From: Myroides marinus
Lineage (GTDB): Bacteria > Bacteroidota > Bacteroidia > Flavobacteriales > Flavobacteriaceae
Assembly (NCBI RefSeq): GCF_900109075.1
Contig: NZ_FNYS01000001.1
Coordinates: 186,001-250,000, forward strand
DNA: 64,000 bases
Reading direction: 5' to 3'
Part shown: piece after piece, positions 18,595 through 27,772 of the stretch
Layout of the letters: each line of letters starts with the position of its first letter
Position numbering within the stretch: the first letter of the stretch is position 1
Made by a program: the position numbers and the translations under genes
Notes under the pieces: generated by a model
Told to the model about the DNA's origin: nothing
Database searches by the model: none
The model's input: only the letters and a program-made list of their open reading frames with translations

Positions 18595-18624
18595 TTGTCA
18601 ACCCAAATATTGGTTGTACATTTG
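18595..18624 (+). promoter_or_regulatory. Promoter of initiator tRNA copy 2
   Basis: TTG-N19-TACATTTG. The -7 region and the bases around it (CCAAATATTsGTT, then TTTGCACCACAATAT) are nearly the same as at copy 1, so the promoter was duplicated together with the gene. Confidence 0.85.
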
Positions 18625-18635
18625 CACCACAATAT

Positions 18636-18708
18636 CGCGGGATAGAGCAGTAGGCAGCTCGTCGGGCTCATAACCCGAAGGTCACAGGTTCGAGTCCTGT
18701 TCCCGCTA
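18636..18708 (+). tRNA. Initiator tRNA-fMet (CAU), copy 2
   Basis: Identical over all 73 bases to the tRNA at 16813-16885, with the same initiator hallmarks (C1-T72 mismatch, GGG/CCC anticodon stem, A11-T24). No CCA is encoded. The identity extends 5' through the leader to the end of the -7 element. Confidence 0.96.
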
Positions 18709-18718
18709 CTAAGTAAGA

Positions 18719-18747
18719 GCCACTTCACGCAATGAAGTGGTTTTTTC
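18719..18747 (+). terminator. Terminator of initiator tRNA copy 2
   Basis: CCACTTCA / TGAAGTGG stem followed by six T. It is related to the copy 1 terminator but with changes in loop and stem ends, so the copies are old enough to have drifted outside the tRNA. Confidence 0.88.
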
Positions 18748-18783
18748 TTGAAATAATATAACTTTATTACGCCTATTTTATAG

Positions 18784-18816
18784 AAAAAGGGATTACGTTA
18801 AGTAATCCCTTTTTTC
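18784..18816 (-). terminator. Terminator of the ABC-F gene (bidirectional)
   Basis: AAGGGATTAC-gttaa-GTAATCCCTT has T-runs on both strands. It lies just past the stop codon of the minus-strand ABC-F gene and could also stop transcripts coming from the tRNA side. Confidence 0.85.
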
Positions 18817-18820
18817 TTTT

Positions 18821-20737
18821 CTATTGTAATTGTTCGTGGATTTCTTCCCACTCCATCATTAATTCATCTATCTTTTTCTTCTTCTTCTCATAATCGCTGA
18901 AGAAGCTAGTATCAGCCATAAGCTTTTCATAATCTACTGCTAAGCGCTCATCATCTTTAGCTACTTTTTTCTCTAATTCAGAAATTTCACTTTCGATCTT
19001 GCTTAGTCTATTTTGTAAAGACTTTTGTTTCTTCTGATCTTCATAAGATAAAGCTGGGGCTTTCTTCTCTTCTACCACTACAGCTTTTGTTGGCTCTACC
19101 GTAGTTTTCTTTTCGATCTCACGCATATTCTGTGCGTTTCTCTCTTCTAAGAAGTAGTTGATATCTCCTAAGTACTCTCTTATCTTCTGATCTTTAAACT
19201 CATAAACGAACTGCGTTAACCCTTGTAAGAAGTCACGGTCGTGAGACACTAACACTAAAGTTCCTTTAAAGTTCTCTAATGCTTTCTTCAATACATTCTT
19301 AGATTTAATATCTAAGTGGTTCGTAGGCTCATCCATTAGCAATACGTTGATCGGTAAAAGCAACATCTTACAAAGAGCTAATCTATTACGCTCACCTCCT
19401 GAAAGTACTTTTACTTTCTTCTCTACATCGTCTCCTCTAAACAAGAAAGATCCTAACATATCGCGCACTTTAACACGATTACCATCTGTAGCCGCGTCTA
19501 GCATTGTATCTAAGATAGTCTTCTCTCCATCTAAATAATCTGCTTGGTTCTGTGCGAAATAACCGATTTGAACATTGTGTCCCAACTTAATGTTACCTTC
19601 ATATTCAAACTCATCAATAATAGCTTTAATCAGTGTAGATTTACCTTGACCATTCTGACCAACGAAAGCTACTTTAGTTCCGCGTTCAATCAATAAGTCA
19701 ATATCTTTAAAGATCACCTTATCTCCGAATCGTTTAGTAACTTTATCTATCTCTAATACAACCTTACCTGGATCAATACTCACAGGGAAAGAGATATTCA
19801 TCACAGCATTATCATCCTCATCTACCTCGATACGCTCAACTTTATCCAATTTCTTGATTAAAGACTGTGCCATAGAAGCCTTAGTTGCTTTGTATCTAAA
19901 CTTCTCGATAAGCTTCTCCGTCTCCTCTATTTTCTTTGCTTGGTTCTTCTGAGCTGCTAACTGCATCTCACGAAGCTCTTCACGCAATACTAAATACTGT
20001 GAATAAGGCTTATTAAAGTCATATATCTTTCCTAATGATATTTCTATCGTACGATTAGTTACGTTGTCTAAGAACATCTTATCGTGCGAAATAATAACTA
20101 CTGCACCTGCATAAGACTTTAAGAATTGCTCTAACCAAATAATACTCTCAATATCCAAGTGATTGGTAGGCTCATCCAGAAGCAATACATCGTTATCTTG
20201 TAATAACAGTTTAGCTAACTCTATACGCATACGCCACCCTCCTGAGAAAGTGTCTGTCTGGTTATTAAACTCCTCGCGTTTAAATCCAAGACCTAGTAAT
20301 ACTCTTTCTGTATTACCAACGTAGTTATATCCACCAATAATCTCAAAACGATGAGTTAGATCACTCAACTTTTCAATAAGCTCACTATAACTTTCAGATT
20401 CATAATCTGTACGTTCTGCTAATTCCTTATTTACATTATCTAAATCAGCTTCAACTTTTTTAATCTCTACGAAAGCTTGGTATGCTTCATCTAATACTGT
20501 GCGTCCAGGTATAAAATCAATATCCTGTCTTAAGAATCCGATACGCAAATCCTTTTCCATAGCCATACTACCTGTATCAGACTCTATATCACCTGCTAAT
20601 AACTTAAGCATAGTAGACTTACCAGCTCCATTTTTTCCAACTAAACCTACGCGATCACCCGCACCGATGCGAAATGTAACGTTTTCAAACAAATACGTAC
20701 CAGAGAATGACACTGATAGATTATGTATATTTATCAT
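18821..20737 (-). CDS. ABC-F family ATPase
   Basis: A 638-residue soluble protein with two ABC ATPase domains and no membrane segments. Walker A motifs are GKNGAGKST (near residue 35) and GQNGQGKST (near 360). ABC signatures are TFSGGWRMR and VLSGGERNR, and both Walker B motifs are LLxDEPTNHLD. Between the domains lies the charged ABC-F linker (about 240-320), and a C-terminal coiled coil (about 560-638) follows. ABC-F proteins act on the ribosome or in RNA-linked processes. This one resembles the Uup/YdiF-like housekeeping type more than antibiotic-protection types. It follows the FAD oxidoreductase gene after 12 bases. Confidence 0.93.
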   Translation of the reverse strand: MINIHNLSVSFSGTYLFENVTFRIGAGDRVGLVGKNGAGKSTMLKLLAGDIESDTGSMAMEKDLRIGFLRQDIDFIPGRTVLDEAYQAFVEIKKVEADLDNVNKELAERTDYESESYSELIEKLSDLTHRFEIIGGYNYVGNTERVLLGLGFKREEFNNQTDTFSGGWRMRIELAKLLLQDNDVLLLDEPTNHLDIESIIWLEQFLKSYAGAVVIISHDKMFLDNVTNRTIEISLGKIYDFNKPYSQYLVLREELREMQLAAQKNQAKKIEETEKLIEKFRYKATKASMAQSLIKKLDKVERIEVDEDDNAVMNISFPVSIDPGKVVLEIDKVTKRFGDKVIFKDIDLLIERGTKVAFVGQNGQGKSTLIKAIIDEFEYEGNIKLGHNVQIGYFAQNQADYLDGEKTILDTMLDAATDGNRVKVRDMLGSFLFRGDDVEKKVKVLSGGERNRLALCKMLLLPINVLLMDEPTNHLDIKSKNVLKKALENFKGTLVLVSHDRDFLQGLTQFVYEFKDQKIREYLGDINYFLEERNAQNMREIEKKTTVEPTKAVVVEEKKAPALSYEDQKKQKSLQNRLSKIESEISELEKKVAKDDERLAVDYEKLMADTSFFSDYEKKKKKIDELMMEWEEIHEQLQ

Positions 20738-20749
20738 ACTTAGATTCTA

Positions 20750-21799
20750 CTAAAATTTAAATTTTTTATATCTATGGATAGAGACACTCTCTTCTAACAC
20801 CATAGCGTTTTCTATATTATTATATAATTTCTCAGCTAAGAAAGGTCCTAATAAAACTCCTCTTGTACCCAATCCATTTAACACATGGATTCTAGCTGAC
20901 TCTCTACTTCTTCCTAATAAAGGACGACGATCTTTTACTGTTGGTCTAACTCCTGCATTGTGAGCTACTACTTCAAACTCAAGATCTATAACATCTCTAA
21001 GCCCCTCTAATAGTTCATTTAACCCTTCTTCTGTAGGAGTATCAGTCTTGTCTTCCCAATCATAAGTAGCTCCAACTTTATAAAGGTCATCTCCAACAGG
21101 GATCAAAAATACACTAGACTTAAGCATAAAGTCAATATTTAAGTTTGGTATTTTTACTAAAAGCACTTCCCCTTTTGTACCATCTAGTGGCAAATCTTTA
21201 AAGAACGGGTTCTGCAACATTCCGAAACCTTCCGCAAAAACAATATGCTTTGCTTCGATATCTTTATACTTTACACTCTCGTCCGTATAACTTAAGCTGT
21301 CATAATCGAACTCTTCTACTCTATAAGCAGACATCTTAGTAAGATAATCCCTATACGCTGCTATTAAAGTTTTAGTTTCTAAATACCCAGTATGAGTAAC
21401 TTCTCCAAATCCAAATGGACTAATAACACCTGGTACTTCTTTGCGAACTAACTTTGGCAATAGAAACTTCTCTAAATTAGGTTTATCAGCTGCATGAAAC
21501 CAATTGTTTTGTTCTTCCACTGACAACAATCTACGATACAATGGAATCTCAAACATAAATTCAACACCTAACTTACGTTCTAACTCTGCATAAAAAGGCA
21601 TAGCTATCTCTAGTTGTTCCTCTATCTTCCACACATCAGTAAAACGCTTTAATACAACAGGATTATACATTCCTCCTGCCATTAACGACGAAGAGCGCTT
21701 CTCGTTATCTATAACTACAAAACTCTTCCCCTCAGCCATTAGTTTCTCAGTAAAGCAAATACCTGCCAGACCACTTCCAACTACGATATAATCAACCAT
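20750..21799 (-). CDS. FAD-dependent oxidoreductase (DAO / glycine-oxidase-like)
   Basis: A 349-residue protein with an N-terminal dinucleotide-binding GxGxxG motif (VVGSGLAGICF, residues 6-16) and an AGGMYNPVV segment, the plan of the D-amino-acid oxidase superfamily. The C-terminus carries the matching FAD-binding block (HVLNGLGTRGVLLGPFLAEKL). The substrate is unknown; glycine oxidase-like or tRNA-modification-type (MnmC C-domain-like) activity are both possible. It is co-transcribed with the ABC-F gene, with no obvious functional link. Confidence 0.82.
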   Translation of the reverse strand: MVDYIVVGSGLAGICFTEKLMAEGKSFVVIDNEKRSSSLMAGGMYNPVVLKRFTDVWKIEEQLEIAMPFYAELERKLGVEFMFEIPLYRRLLSVEEQNNWFHAADKPNLEKFLLPKLVRKEVPGVISPFGFGEVTHTGYLETKTLIAAYRDYLTKMSAYRVEEFDYDSLSYTDESVKYKDIEAKHIVFAEGFGMLQNPFFKDLPLDGTKGEVLLVKIPNLNIDFMLKSSVFLIPVGDDLYKVGATYDWEDKTDTPTEEGLNELLEGLRDVIDLEFEVVAHNAGVRPTVKDRRPLLGRSRESARIHVLNGLGTRGVLLGPFLAEKLYNNIENAMVLEESVSIHRYKKFKF

Positions 21800-21813
21800 A
21801 ACTTATATACATT

Positions 21814-21850
21814 AAAAAAGCTCCTATCTAATTAATTAGATAAGAGCTTA
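21814..21850 (-). terminator. Terminator of the gldKLMN operon
   Basis: A long stem (AAGCTC..TATCTAAT with its complement, one interior mismatch) and a T-run on the minus strand, 20 bases after gldN. Confidence 0.9.
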
Positions 21851-21870
21851 ATAAATTAGAAACTACAAAA

Positions 21871-22776
21871 TTAGTAATTCCACATATCATCTTCAAGGTT
21901 TCGGATTAATTCTTTAATTCTTTCACCTTCAAATAATCGTTTTAAATCATTATTCTTGATATACTCATCTATTTTACGGTTACCATACTGGTTATCCGCT
22001 TTATAGATAGTAGCACTAAATCTTCTTGCATTTAACAAGTGATCAAAGTTAACAGGATTTAATGGGTTTTTAGCATTAAATGCATAATTCTGGAACAATG
22101 TACCACGAGCATCTGTAAAGAAAATCCAGAATAACTCAACATAATTCTCTCTAGCAGAACCTTTAGTATAAATATCAGCTACTACAGGAGCAATACCTAA
22201 TATTCTATACTTTAACTGTCCTTCATTTCTATCAAAGAACCACATACCCATGATGTGGTATTCTTTAACGTCAGAAGCAGTTAATTCAGTTCTTTGAATA
22301 TACTCATCTGGCACTTTTTCACCAGCATTTAAATACTCAAGACCTGCATCCAAAGTATCTACTTTTACGAATGAATCCTCGATATCTTTAAGATTTCTTT
22401 TACGTTTAAAATCACTATCGTCATAAACCTCAGTAATATCTCCTGACTTTATTCCATCTAGTAATACTTTAAACAATGATTTAGCACCAATACCTCCTTC
22501 ATTTAAACTTTCTTCAAGAGGATATAAATACATTTCATTAGCTTTCTCAGACAAAGAGATATTCTCCCAAACCTTAATACCAAATAAAATATCTTTCTCA
22601 CGAACATATCCGTAAGGGATAGGTCCTTCAGCTTTAATCAAAATTTGCTCAAGTGGCATAATACCAATATCAGCAGCAGATTTAGCGTTCAATAGGCTTG
22701 TTTGTGCAAACGTTCCTATTGAAAACATTGTAAACACTATATATAGTGAAAAATTCTTCAAGTTCATATTCTTCAA
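21871..22776 (-). CDS. gldN: Gliding motility / type IX secretion protein GldN
   Basis: A 301-residue periplasmic protein with a signal peptide (ending FAQ, about residue 24; an ATG at residue 4 is an alternative start). GldN forms, with GldK, the periplasmic ring of the type IX secretion system. The identification rests on recognisable segments (KDILFGIKVWE, YHIMGMWFFDRNEG, LNARRFSATIYKADN) and on its position as the last gene of gldKLMN. It lies 27 bases after gldM. Confidence 0.95.
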   Translation of the reverse strand: MKNMNLKNFSLYIVFTMFSIGTFAQTSLLNAKSAADIGIMPLEQILIKAEGPIPYGYVREKDILFGIKVWENISLSEKANEMYLYPLEESLNEGGIGAKSLFKVLLDGIKSGDITEVYDDSDFKRKRNLKDIEDSFVKVDTLDAGLEYLNAGEKVPDEYIQRTELTASDVKEYHIMGMWFFDRNEGQLKYRILGIAPVVADIYTKGSARENYVELFWIFFTDARGTLFQNYAFNAKNPLNPVNFDHLLNARRFSATIYKADNQYGNRKIDEYIKNNDLKRLFEGERIKELIRNLEDDMWNY

Positions 22777-22803
22777 AATTTTCTTCTTATAATATTAAGT
22801 AAA

Positions 22804-24369
22804 CTATTGTGTAATTTCAAAAGTACAAGGAGCCGTTTTCTTCAATGCGTAATCGCTTACACCATCTAAACGAGTCTTAATATCAGAAATCACAACAACG
22901 TCTCCTGCTTGAGCTCTACTAATAGCAGCTTTAGCTCTCTCGTTCATTCTATTACCGCTTACTACAACACTAGGTTGTCCTGGAACTTGTACTACGAAAC
23001 CAGTAACTGTCAAACTTAAATCAAAGTCAAAGTCATCTAGAGACGCATTAACAGTGATTGCAGCTAAGTTAGCTCTTGGTCCTTTATCACTAGATGTTCC
23101 ACGAGTAGTACCTCTAGGTGCAGGGATATCCTTGATACGGAATACTTTTCTATCAGACACTTGTTGTCCTCCAGGTAGAGTACCTGTAACATTGATTACT
23201 ACTTCTCTTCCACCTTGTGGTTTAAGCATATATTTTCCTCCTCCTAAGCTACTTAAACCAGGAGCAGAAGCAACTACTTTATCATTAGAAATACCTGCGA
23301 ATGAAACAGTAATAGGGTTAGATACACCACGGTATACAACGTTCATCTTATCAGCAGAGATGTTAGCTGAGTTTGGTTTAGGTACTACTACATAGCTTCC
23401 TTTAATATCAATCTCAACAGGTTGTCCATCTTCAATAAAAGTAAACTTACCACCAATTTGATGTTCTCCAACGTTACCTACTGTAAATCCAACTTGAACT
23501 TGTCCGTCAACTAATGATTTAGATAAATCAACTGTTTGACCATTAACAACAACTTTCGTTGGAACCGTAGATTTGTCGTAACGTCCTAAAACAACTTTTG
23601 CTTTATAAGCTTCACCAGCAAAAAGGGTTGACTTCTCAGCCACTACAATTGCTTGGTAGTTCTTCATAGAAGCTGCTTTACTAAGTGTATTACCCATAAA
23701 TGCGTTGTAGATCTCAGACTCGATTATCTTAGCATCATTTTGCATAGTAGATAATTTAGTCAAAGAAGCGATAGCAGGGAATTTTTTAAAGTTGTAATCT
23801 AAATACTTCTTTTTAATTCCTTCACCATCTACTACCTCACCTAAGTCAAATTTACTATTGATATCATCAACGATAAACTTAAACTTCACATCTTTAGATA
23901 AAATATCAGTAAGTGCTTTTTTATACTTCTCGATTTCTCCAACAAAAGCATCTCCTTCAGCAGAGTATTTATCCCCTTTAAACCAAAGGTTATCTAATAC
24001 TTCACCTTTTTCCATACGCTCAGCAGGTAATTTACCATTCTCTGTACGTTCTCCTTCGAATGGAGCTGCTACTTGTTGTTTTATACCACCGATATAAGCA
24101 TAAAACTCTTCTGTAATCTTAGCGATTTGTTGAGCATTTTTATAAGGCTCTCTAAAGCGCGTTGGGTCATCCTCCGCCTTTTTTTCAAGACCAGAAAGTA
24201 AACCCTCATTATTTTTAACTGCATTCTCATTTGCAGCCTCAAACTTTTCGTTCACTACTCCAAAAGCTGATAAAACCTCTGTAGATACCTGAAGAGCCAT
24301 CATTGCGATGAACACAAGGTACATAAGGTTAATCATCCTTTGTCTAGGTGTCAATTTTTGTTGTGCCAT
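22804..24369 (-). CDS. gldM: Gliding motility / type IX secretion motor protein GldM
   Basis: A 521-residue inner-membrane protein: MAQQKLTPRQRMINLMYLVF leads into a single transmembrane helix (about 13-32), followed by a long periplasmic part of consecutive beta-sandwich domains. With GldL it forms the proton-driven motor of gliding and type IX secretion; its periplasmic shaft contacts the GldK/GldN ring. Length and N-terminal motif are normal. It lies 27 bases downstream of gldL. Confidence 0.97.
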   Translation of the reverse strand: MAQQKLTPRQRMINLMYLVFIAMMALQVSTEVLSAFGVVNEKFEAANENAVKNNEGLLSGLEKKAEDDPTRFREPYKNAQQIAKITEEFYAYIGGIKQQVAAPFEGERTENGKLPAERMEKGEVLDNLWFKGDKYSAEGDAFVGEIEKYKKALTDILSKDVKFKFIVDDINSKFDLGEVVDGEGIKKKYLDYNFKKFPAIASLTKLSTMQNDAKIIESEIYNAFMGNTLSKAASMKNYQAIVVAEKSTLFAGEAYKAKVVLGRYDKSTVPTKVVVNGQTVDLSKSLVDGQVQVGFTVGNVGEHQIGGKFTFIEDGQPVEIDIKGSYVVVPKPNSANISADKMNVVYRGVSNPITVSFAGISNDKVVASAPGLSSLGGGKYMLKPQGGREVVINVTGTLPGGQQVSDRKVFRIKDIPAPRGTTRGTSSDKGPRANLAAITVNASLDDFDFDLSLTVTGFVVQVPGQPSVVVSGNRMNERAKAAISRAQAGDVVVISDIKTRLDGVSDYALKKTAPCTFEITQ

Positions 24370-24396
24370 TACCTTATAATGTTTTTAAATTATAAA

Positions 24397-25065
24397 CTAA
24401 TTAGCATTTCTATTTCCACCACCCATAGCAGAAAGCATTCCACCATAAACGTTGTTTAATGACGCTAAATTGTTTGTTAATGCTTGCATTTGCTCTTTTA
24501 ATTGAGCATTATTTTCAGCTACAGCTTTATTAATCTCTGCATTAGCAGTAGCGCTGTCTAACTGTACTTTGTACACTTTGTTTAAAGACTCTAACTGTTG
24601 AGCAGCTAATGTCATTTCTTGTGCATATTTTTGTGTTGAAGCCACAGAATTCACAGTAGGAGCCATCTCTTTAGAAGCAGCCTCGAAGTTGCGAATACTA
24701 TTACCTAAGCTATTCATCAACTCACCGTCAATTTTAGCATCTTTCAACATTTGATCTAATTTTTTAGAAAGCATACCTTCAGTATCCTGAGGTTCAGCAA
24801 CTACAGCTTGTTTCACTGTTTTTACTTCTCTAGCTTTTCCATCTTTTAATTCTGGGTACACTTTTGACCAATCTAATTCATCATCAACTGGCTCGAATGC
24901 AGACAGGAAGAAAATAAACGCCTCCACTAATAGACCAATAGTTAACATGTTGTTACCATTTAATGGTCCGAATTCCATATGCGTAATTTTAAATAACGCT
25001 CCGACGATTACTATCGATGCTCCTATTCCATAACAGAAGTTCATCACTCTTTTTGGTATTACCAT
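24397..25065 (-). CDS. gldL: Gliding motility / type IX secretion motor protein GldL
   Basis: A 222-residue protein with two N-terminal transmembrane helices (about 10-28 and 39-57) and a cytoplasmic helical tail with coiled-coil character. Charged residues set in or next to the membrane (Lys26, His29, Glu48, Glu58) match, with an offset of one, the residues known to matter in Flavobacterium johnsoniae GldL, where a glutamate in helix 2 is central to proton flow. The motor therefore looks functional. It lies 35 bases after gldK and 27 before gldM. Confidence 0.97.
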   Translation of the reverse strand: MVIPKRVMNFCYGIGASIVIVGALFKITHMEFGPLNGNNMLTIGLLVEAFIFFLSAFEPVDDELDWSKVYPELKDGKAREVKTVKQAVVAEPQDTEGMLSKKLDQMLKDAKIDGELMNSLGNSIRNFEAASKEMAPTVNSVASTQKYAQEMTLAAQQLESLNKVYKVQLDSATANAEINKAVAENNAQLKEQMQALTNNLASLNNVYGGMLSAMGGGNRNAN

Positions 25066-25100
25066 AGCTTTCTTTCTTTCTTATTTTTTTTTAATGATTA

Positions 25101-26501
25101 TTAACGAGCCATTTTTGCTTGGTTAACACGTGATAAAGAACCTGATACTGACTGTACAGTTCTAAATCCGACATAACTTCTTGCTGAATCTGCATACTCA
25201 GAATCACGAGTAGACACTTGTAAGAAATAAGCTGGATCTCTCCAAGAACCTCCTCTTACTACTTTTAGAGGGCTATCACTAGGTCTATTTCTTGGTTTTA
25301 ATGATGACATATGAGCATAACTAGAAGGATCATAAGTAGAACTAGTCCACTCTGCTACGTTACCTGCCATATTGTATAAGTTATATCCGTTAGGTGGATA
25401 TGAACGTACGTTAGCTGTATAAAGTGCTCCGTCTGCTGCATAATCATAACGAGTTGGTTTAAAGTTAGCCATAAAACAACCTTTCTCATCTGTAGCATAT
25501 GGTCCACCCCATGGGTACATAGCTCCTTCTAGACCACCTCTAGCCGCATATTCCCACTCGCTTTCCATTGGTAAACGGAATTCGTTAATTTCAATAGTTT
25601 GTTTATTATCTTTTAAGTAGTTGTTTTTGTACATAGATCTCCACGCAGCGAACGCTTTTGCTTGATTCCAGTTAACACCTACTACAGGATAATCACCGAA
25701 AGCCTCATGCCAGAAGTAATCATTGTGCATTGGCTCATTGTATGAGTATTGAAACTCTTTAATCCAACGTGTAGTATCAGGATAGATTAATAAAGTTTCA
25801 GTTTTTAAGTGTCTATTTCTCTTACCTCTATTCTCATTTGATCTATCTCTTGTAGCTGCATCTACATCTACGTAAGAGTATTTAAATTTAAGTTTAGAGT
25901 TATCGAATGTAGTCATACCATTATAAGTCTCACTAGCTGGAATGTATAATGAATCCATTACTTCCACATAGTTAGCATCTGGGTATTTACGAGTATCCTT
26001 AACTAAAGGCACTTTTTTGTTTAAACGACGTCCACCGTAGATATCATCACTCACCTGAAGGCTGTAATAATTGTCATACATATACTTTTGGTATGGAGTC
26101 ATTTTATCTAGATTCTCTTCTGCATCTAAGAATGCATAAGCACCGATACCTCCAGATTCTTTTGCTACACCCATTTCATCAGCTGCAATAGCTAACTTAG
26201 TTCTAACAACCGAATCCTTTACCCATTCTACGAATTTACGGTACTGGTTATTCGAAATCTCAGTTTCATCCATATAAAATGAACCGATAGTCACTGTTTT
26301 TGTTGGCGCATCTTGGGCTCCTAAGAAATCCTCATTTGCTTGACCCATAGTGAATGTACCTCCAGGGATAAGAGACATTCCTTGAGGTTTGTCACTAGTC
26401 CATCTCTTCCCAGGCTCACCATGCATCAATTCACCTTTATCTCCAGTTCCACAACTGGTCATCAAGGCTAAAACTGCTCCTAACGTAATGATCTTCTTCA
26501 T
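25101..26501 (-). CDS. gldK: Gliding motility / type IX secretion lipoprotein GldK
   Basis: A 466-residue lipoprotein (LMTSC, Cys17) with a formylglycine-generating-enzyme-like fold, shown by GGTFTMGQ, the ISNNQYRKFVEW block, GVNWNQAKAFAAWRS and the C-terminal NMAGNVAEWT...VVRGGSW. In GldK the fold is structural and the enzyme activity is absent. The residues after Cys17 (GTGDKGE) are less acidic than in the surface lipoproteins of this window, consistent with a periplasm-facing position. First gene of the operon. Confidence 0.97.
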   Translation of the reverse strand: MKKIITLGAVLALMTSCGTGDKGELMHGEPGKRWTSDKPQGMSLIPGGTFTMGQANEDFLGAQDAPTKTVTIGSFYMDETEISNNQYRKFVEWVKDSVVRTKLAIAADEMGVAKESGGIGAYAFLDAEENLDKMTPYQKYMYDNYYSLQVSDDIYGGRRLNKKVPLVKDTRKYPDANYVEVMDSLYIPASETYNGMTTFDNSKLKFKYSYVDVDAATRDRSNENRGKRNRHLKTETLLIYPDTTRWIKEFQYSYNEPMHNDYFWHEAFGDYPVVGVNWNQAKAFAAWRSMYKNNYLKDNKQTIEINEFRLPMESEWEYAARGGLEGAMYPWGGPYATDEKGCFMANFKPTRYDYAADGALYTANVRSYPPNGYNLYNMAGNVAEWTSSTYDPSSYAHMSSLKPRNRPSDSPLKVVRGGSWRDPAYFLQVSTRDSEYADSARSYVGFRTVQSVSGSLSRVNQAKMAR

Positions 26502-26572
26502 ATAATTTTAGGTTTTTTATGTACTTCTTTGAAATACTAACAAGTAATTTTTTTTTCTTTTATTTCACAAAA

Positions 26573-26580
26573 CAAAGCTA
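26573..26580 (-). promoter_or_regulatory. Candidate -7 element of gldKLMN
   Basis: TAGCTTTG on the minus strand, 71 bases upstream of gldK, matches TAnnTTTG. No correctly spaced TTG was found. It overlaps no gene and follows the end of the arginase-fold gene. Confidence 0.5.
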
Positions 26581-26623
26581 AAAATTAATTTAACTAAATT
26601 ATTTATTTTTGTTAAATTAATTT

Positions 26624-27766
26624 TCAAACTATACTTTTTTTCATTGTTCGCCACCATCTTTCAGGTACTATTTGATTTATTGCTGACTCATAATCATCAT
26701 AACTACAAGGCAATAATACTTTTCTATCAGCTTCCAATGTTCCCACTGAGGCCTCTATCCACCAGCGTTCAGACACATCACTCTTGAAAAATATTAAATC
26801 GTCATACCCATCTATAGGAACTATATACTTCGTATAACTTGACTTACTTACAAAAGGATATTCATTAGAGCGATAATTAACTCCTTCCACAAAATACCAA
26901 AGCATTTGTGCTATTAATAACGTTTCATTTTTGTAATTATTATAATTAAATATCCCAAAAGATGAAACTCTATCACTTAAGCCACTATATCGAGCCAAGG
27001 CACATATCTCTCTTCCATCAAAACCATTCGGATTAAAGAATTCAAAGTTTCCTGAATCCCCTGATTTTACAGACGTCATATCTATACTTACGATATCTGC
27101 ATCTCTTAATACAGGCTCTGCTAATTTTATATTATGTGATATTTCTCCTACTCTATATGCTTCAAAAAATAAACTGCTTATTAAATCTATTTCTTCTTGA
27201 GCATTAAAATAAGTCTGGTATCCAATATTTGAAAAATTAAACAAATTAATAGGCTCTTCTACTATAATACGAGTCAAATAACTATTCGCAATATCTCCTT
27301 CAGTCTTAGACAAATCTAATTTAGCATCTACAGCAACTAAATTTACTGATTGTTCTAAAGCATCGTATGCTCTATACATAGCATACGTCATATCTTGAGA
27401 ACCTCCTACTAATACAGGAATAACCCCTTGTTTAACCAAGTCTGCCACCAATGATTTGACTAAAAAATAAGTATCTTCTAATCTCTCACCAGCTACTACA
27501 TCACCTAAATCGATAATATTAACTCCCCAGTTACCTGGATATAAGCTATACCACGACTTTCTAATTTTGGCAATATCAACAATACTAACGCCTTCTGCAT
27601 TTCCTCTATTATCACCTATACCGATGATAGCGATATTATATCTACCGTTATTCTCAAAGTCACCACCCGAAAAGAAAGTAACTTTCTTACCGATACATTG
27701 ACTTTGTAGACCGTCTATATAATTGACTAAGTCCTTATCTATTGGTTTTAGCAGTTCGTAGATCAT
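26624..27766 (-). CDS. Arginase-fold (ureohydrolase-like) protein lacking metal ligands
   Basis: A 380-residue protein that aligns by eye to the arginase/formimidoylglutamase superfamily: a GG-x-x motif at 121-125, a DAxxD motif at 147-151 and an SID motif at 227-229. In active enzymes these read GGDHS, DAHxD and SxDxD and bind two manganese ions. Here they are GGSQD, DAKLD and SIDMT, so the metal-binding His and Asp are replaced at several positions. I infer a pseudoenzyme. It starts 6 bases after topA ends and lies directly upstream of gldK, an arrangement I recall as common in Flavobacteria, which suggests a maintained role. Confidence 0.75.
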   Translation of the reverse strand: MIYELLKPIDKDLVNYIDGLQSQCIGKKVTFFSGGDFENNGRYNIAIIGIGDNRGNAEGVSIVDIAKIRKSWYSLYPGNWGVNIIDLGDVVAGERLEDTYFLVKSLVADLVKQGVIPVLVGGSQDMTYAMYRAYDALEQSVNLVAVDAKLDLSKTEGDIANSYLTRIIVEEPINLFNFSNIGYQTYFNAQEEIDLISSLFFEAYRVGEISHNIKLAEPVLRDADIVSIDMTSVKSGDSGNFEFFNPNGFDGREICALARYSGLSDRVSSFGIFNYNNYKNETLLIAQMLWYFVEGVNYRSNEYPFVSKSSYTKYIVPIDGYDDLIFFKSDVSERWWIEASVGTLEADRKVLLPCSYDDYESAINQIVPERWWRTMKKSIV

Positions 27767-27772
27767 GCCTTA

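Noticed and set aside
18821..20737. An antibiotic-resistance ABC-F protein (Vga/Msr type).
   Set aside because: The C-terminal coiled coil and general motif wording fit the housekeeping Uup/YdiF-like class, and nothing in the context suggests resistance.
25101..26501. A formylglycine-generating sulfatase-activating enzyme.
   Set aside because: The fold matches, but the lipoprotein signal, length and the adjacent gldLMN genes identify it as GldK.
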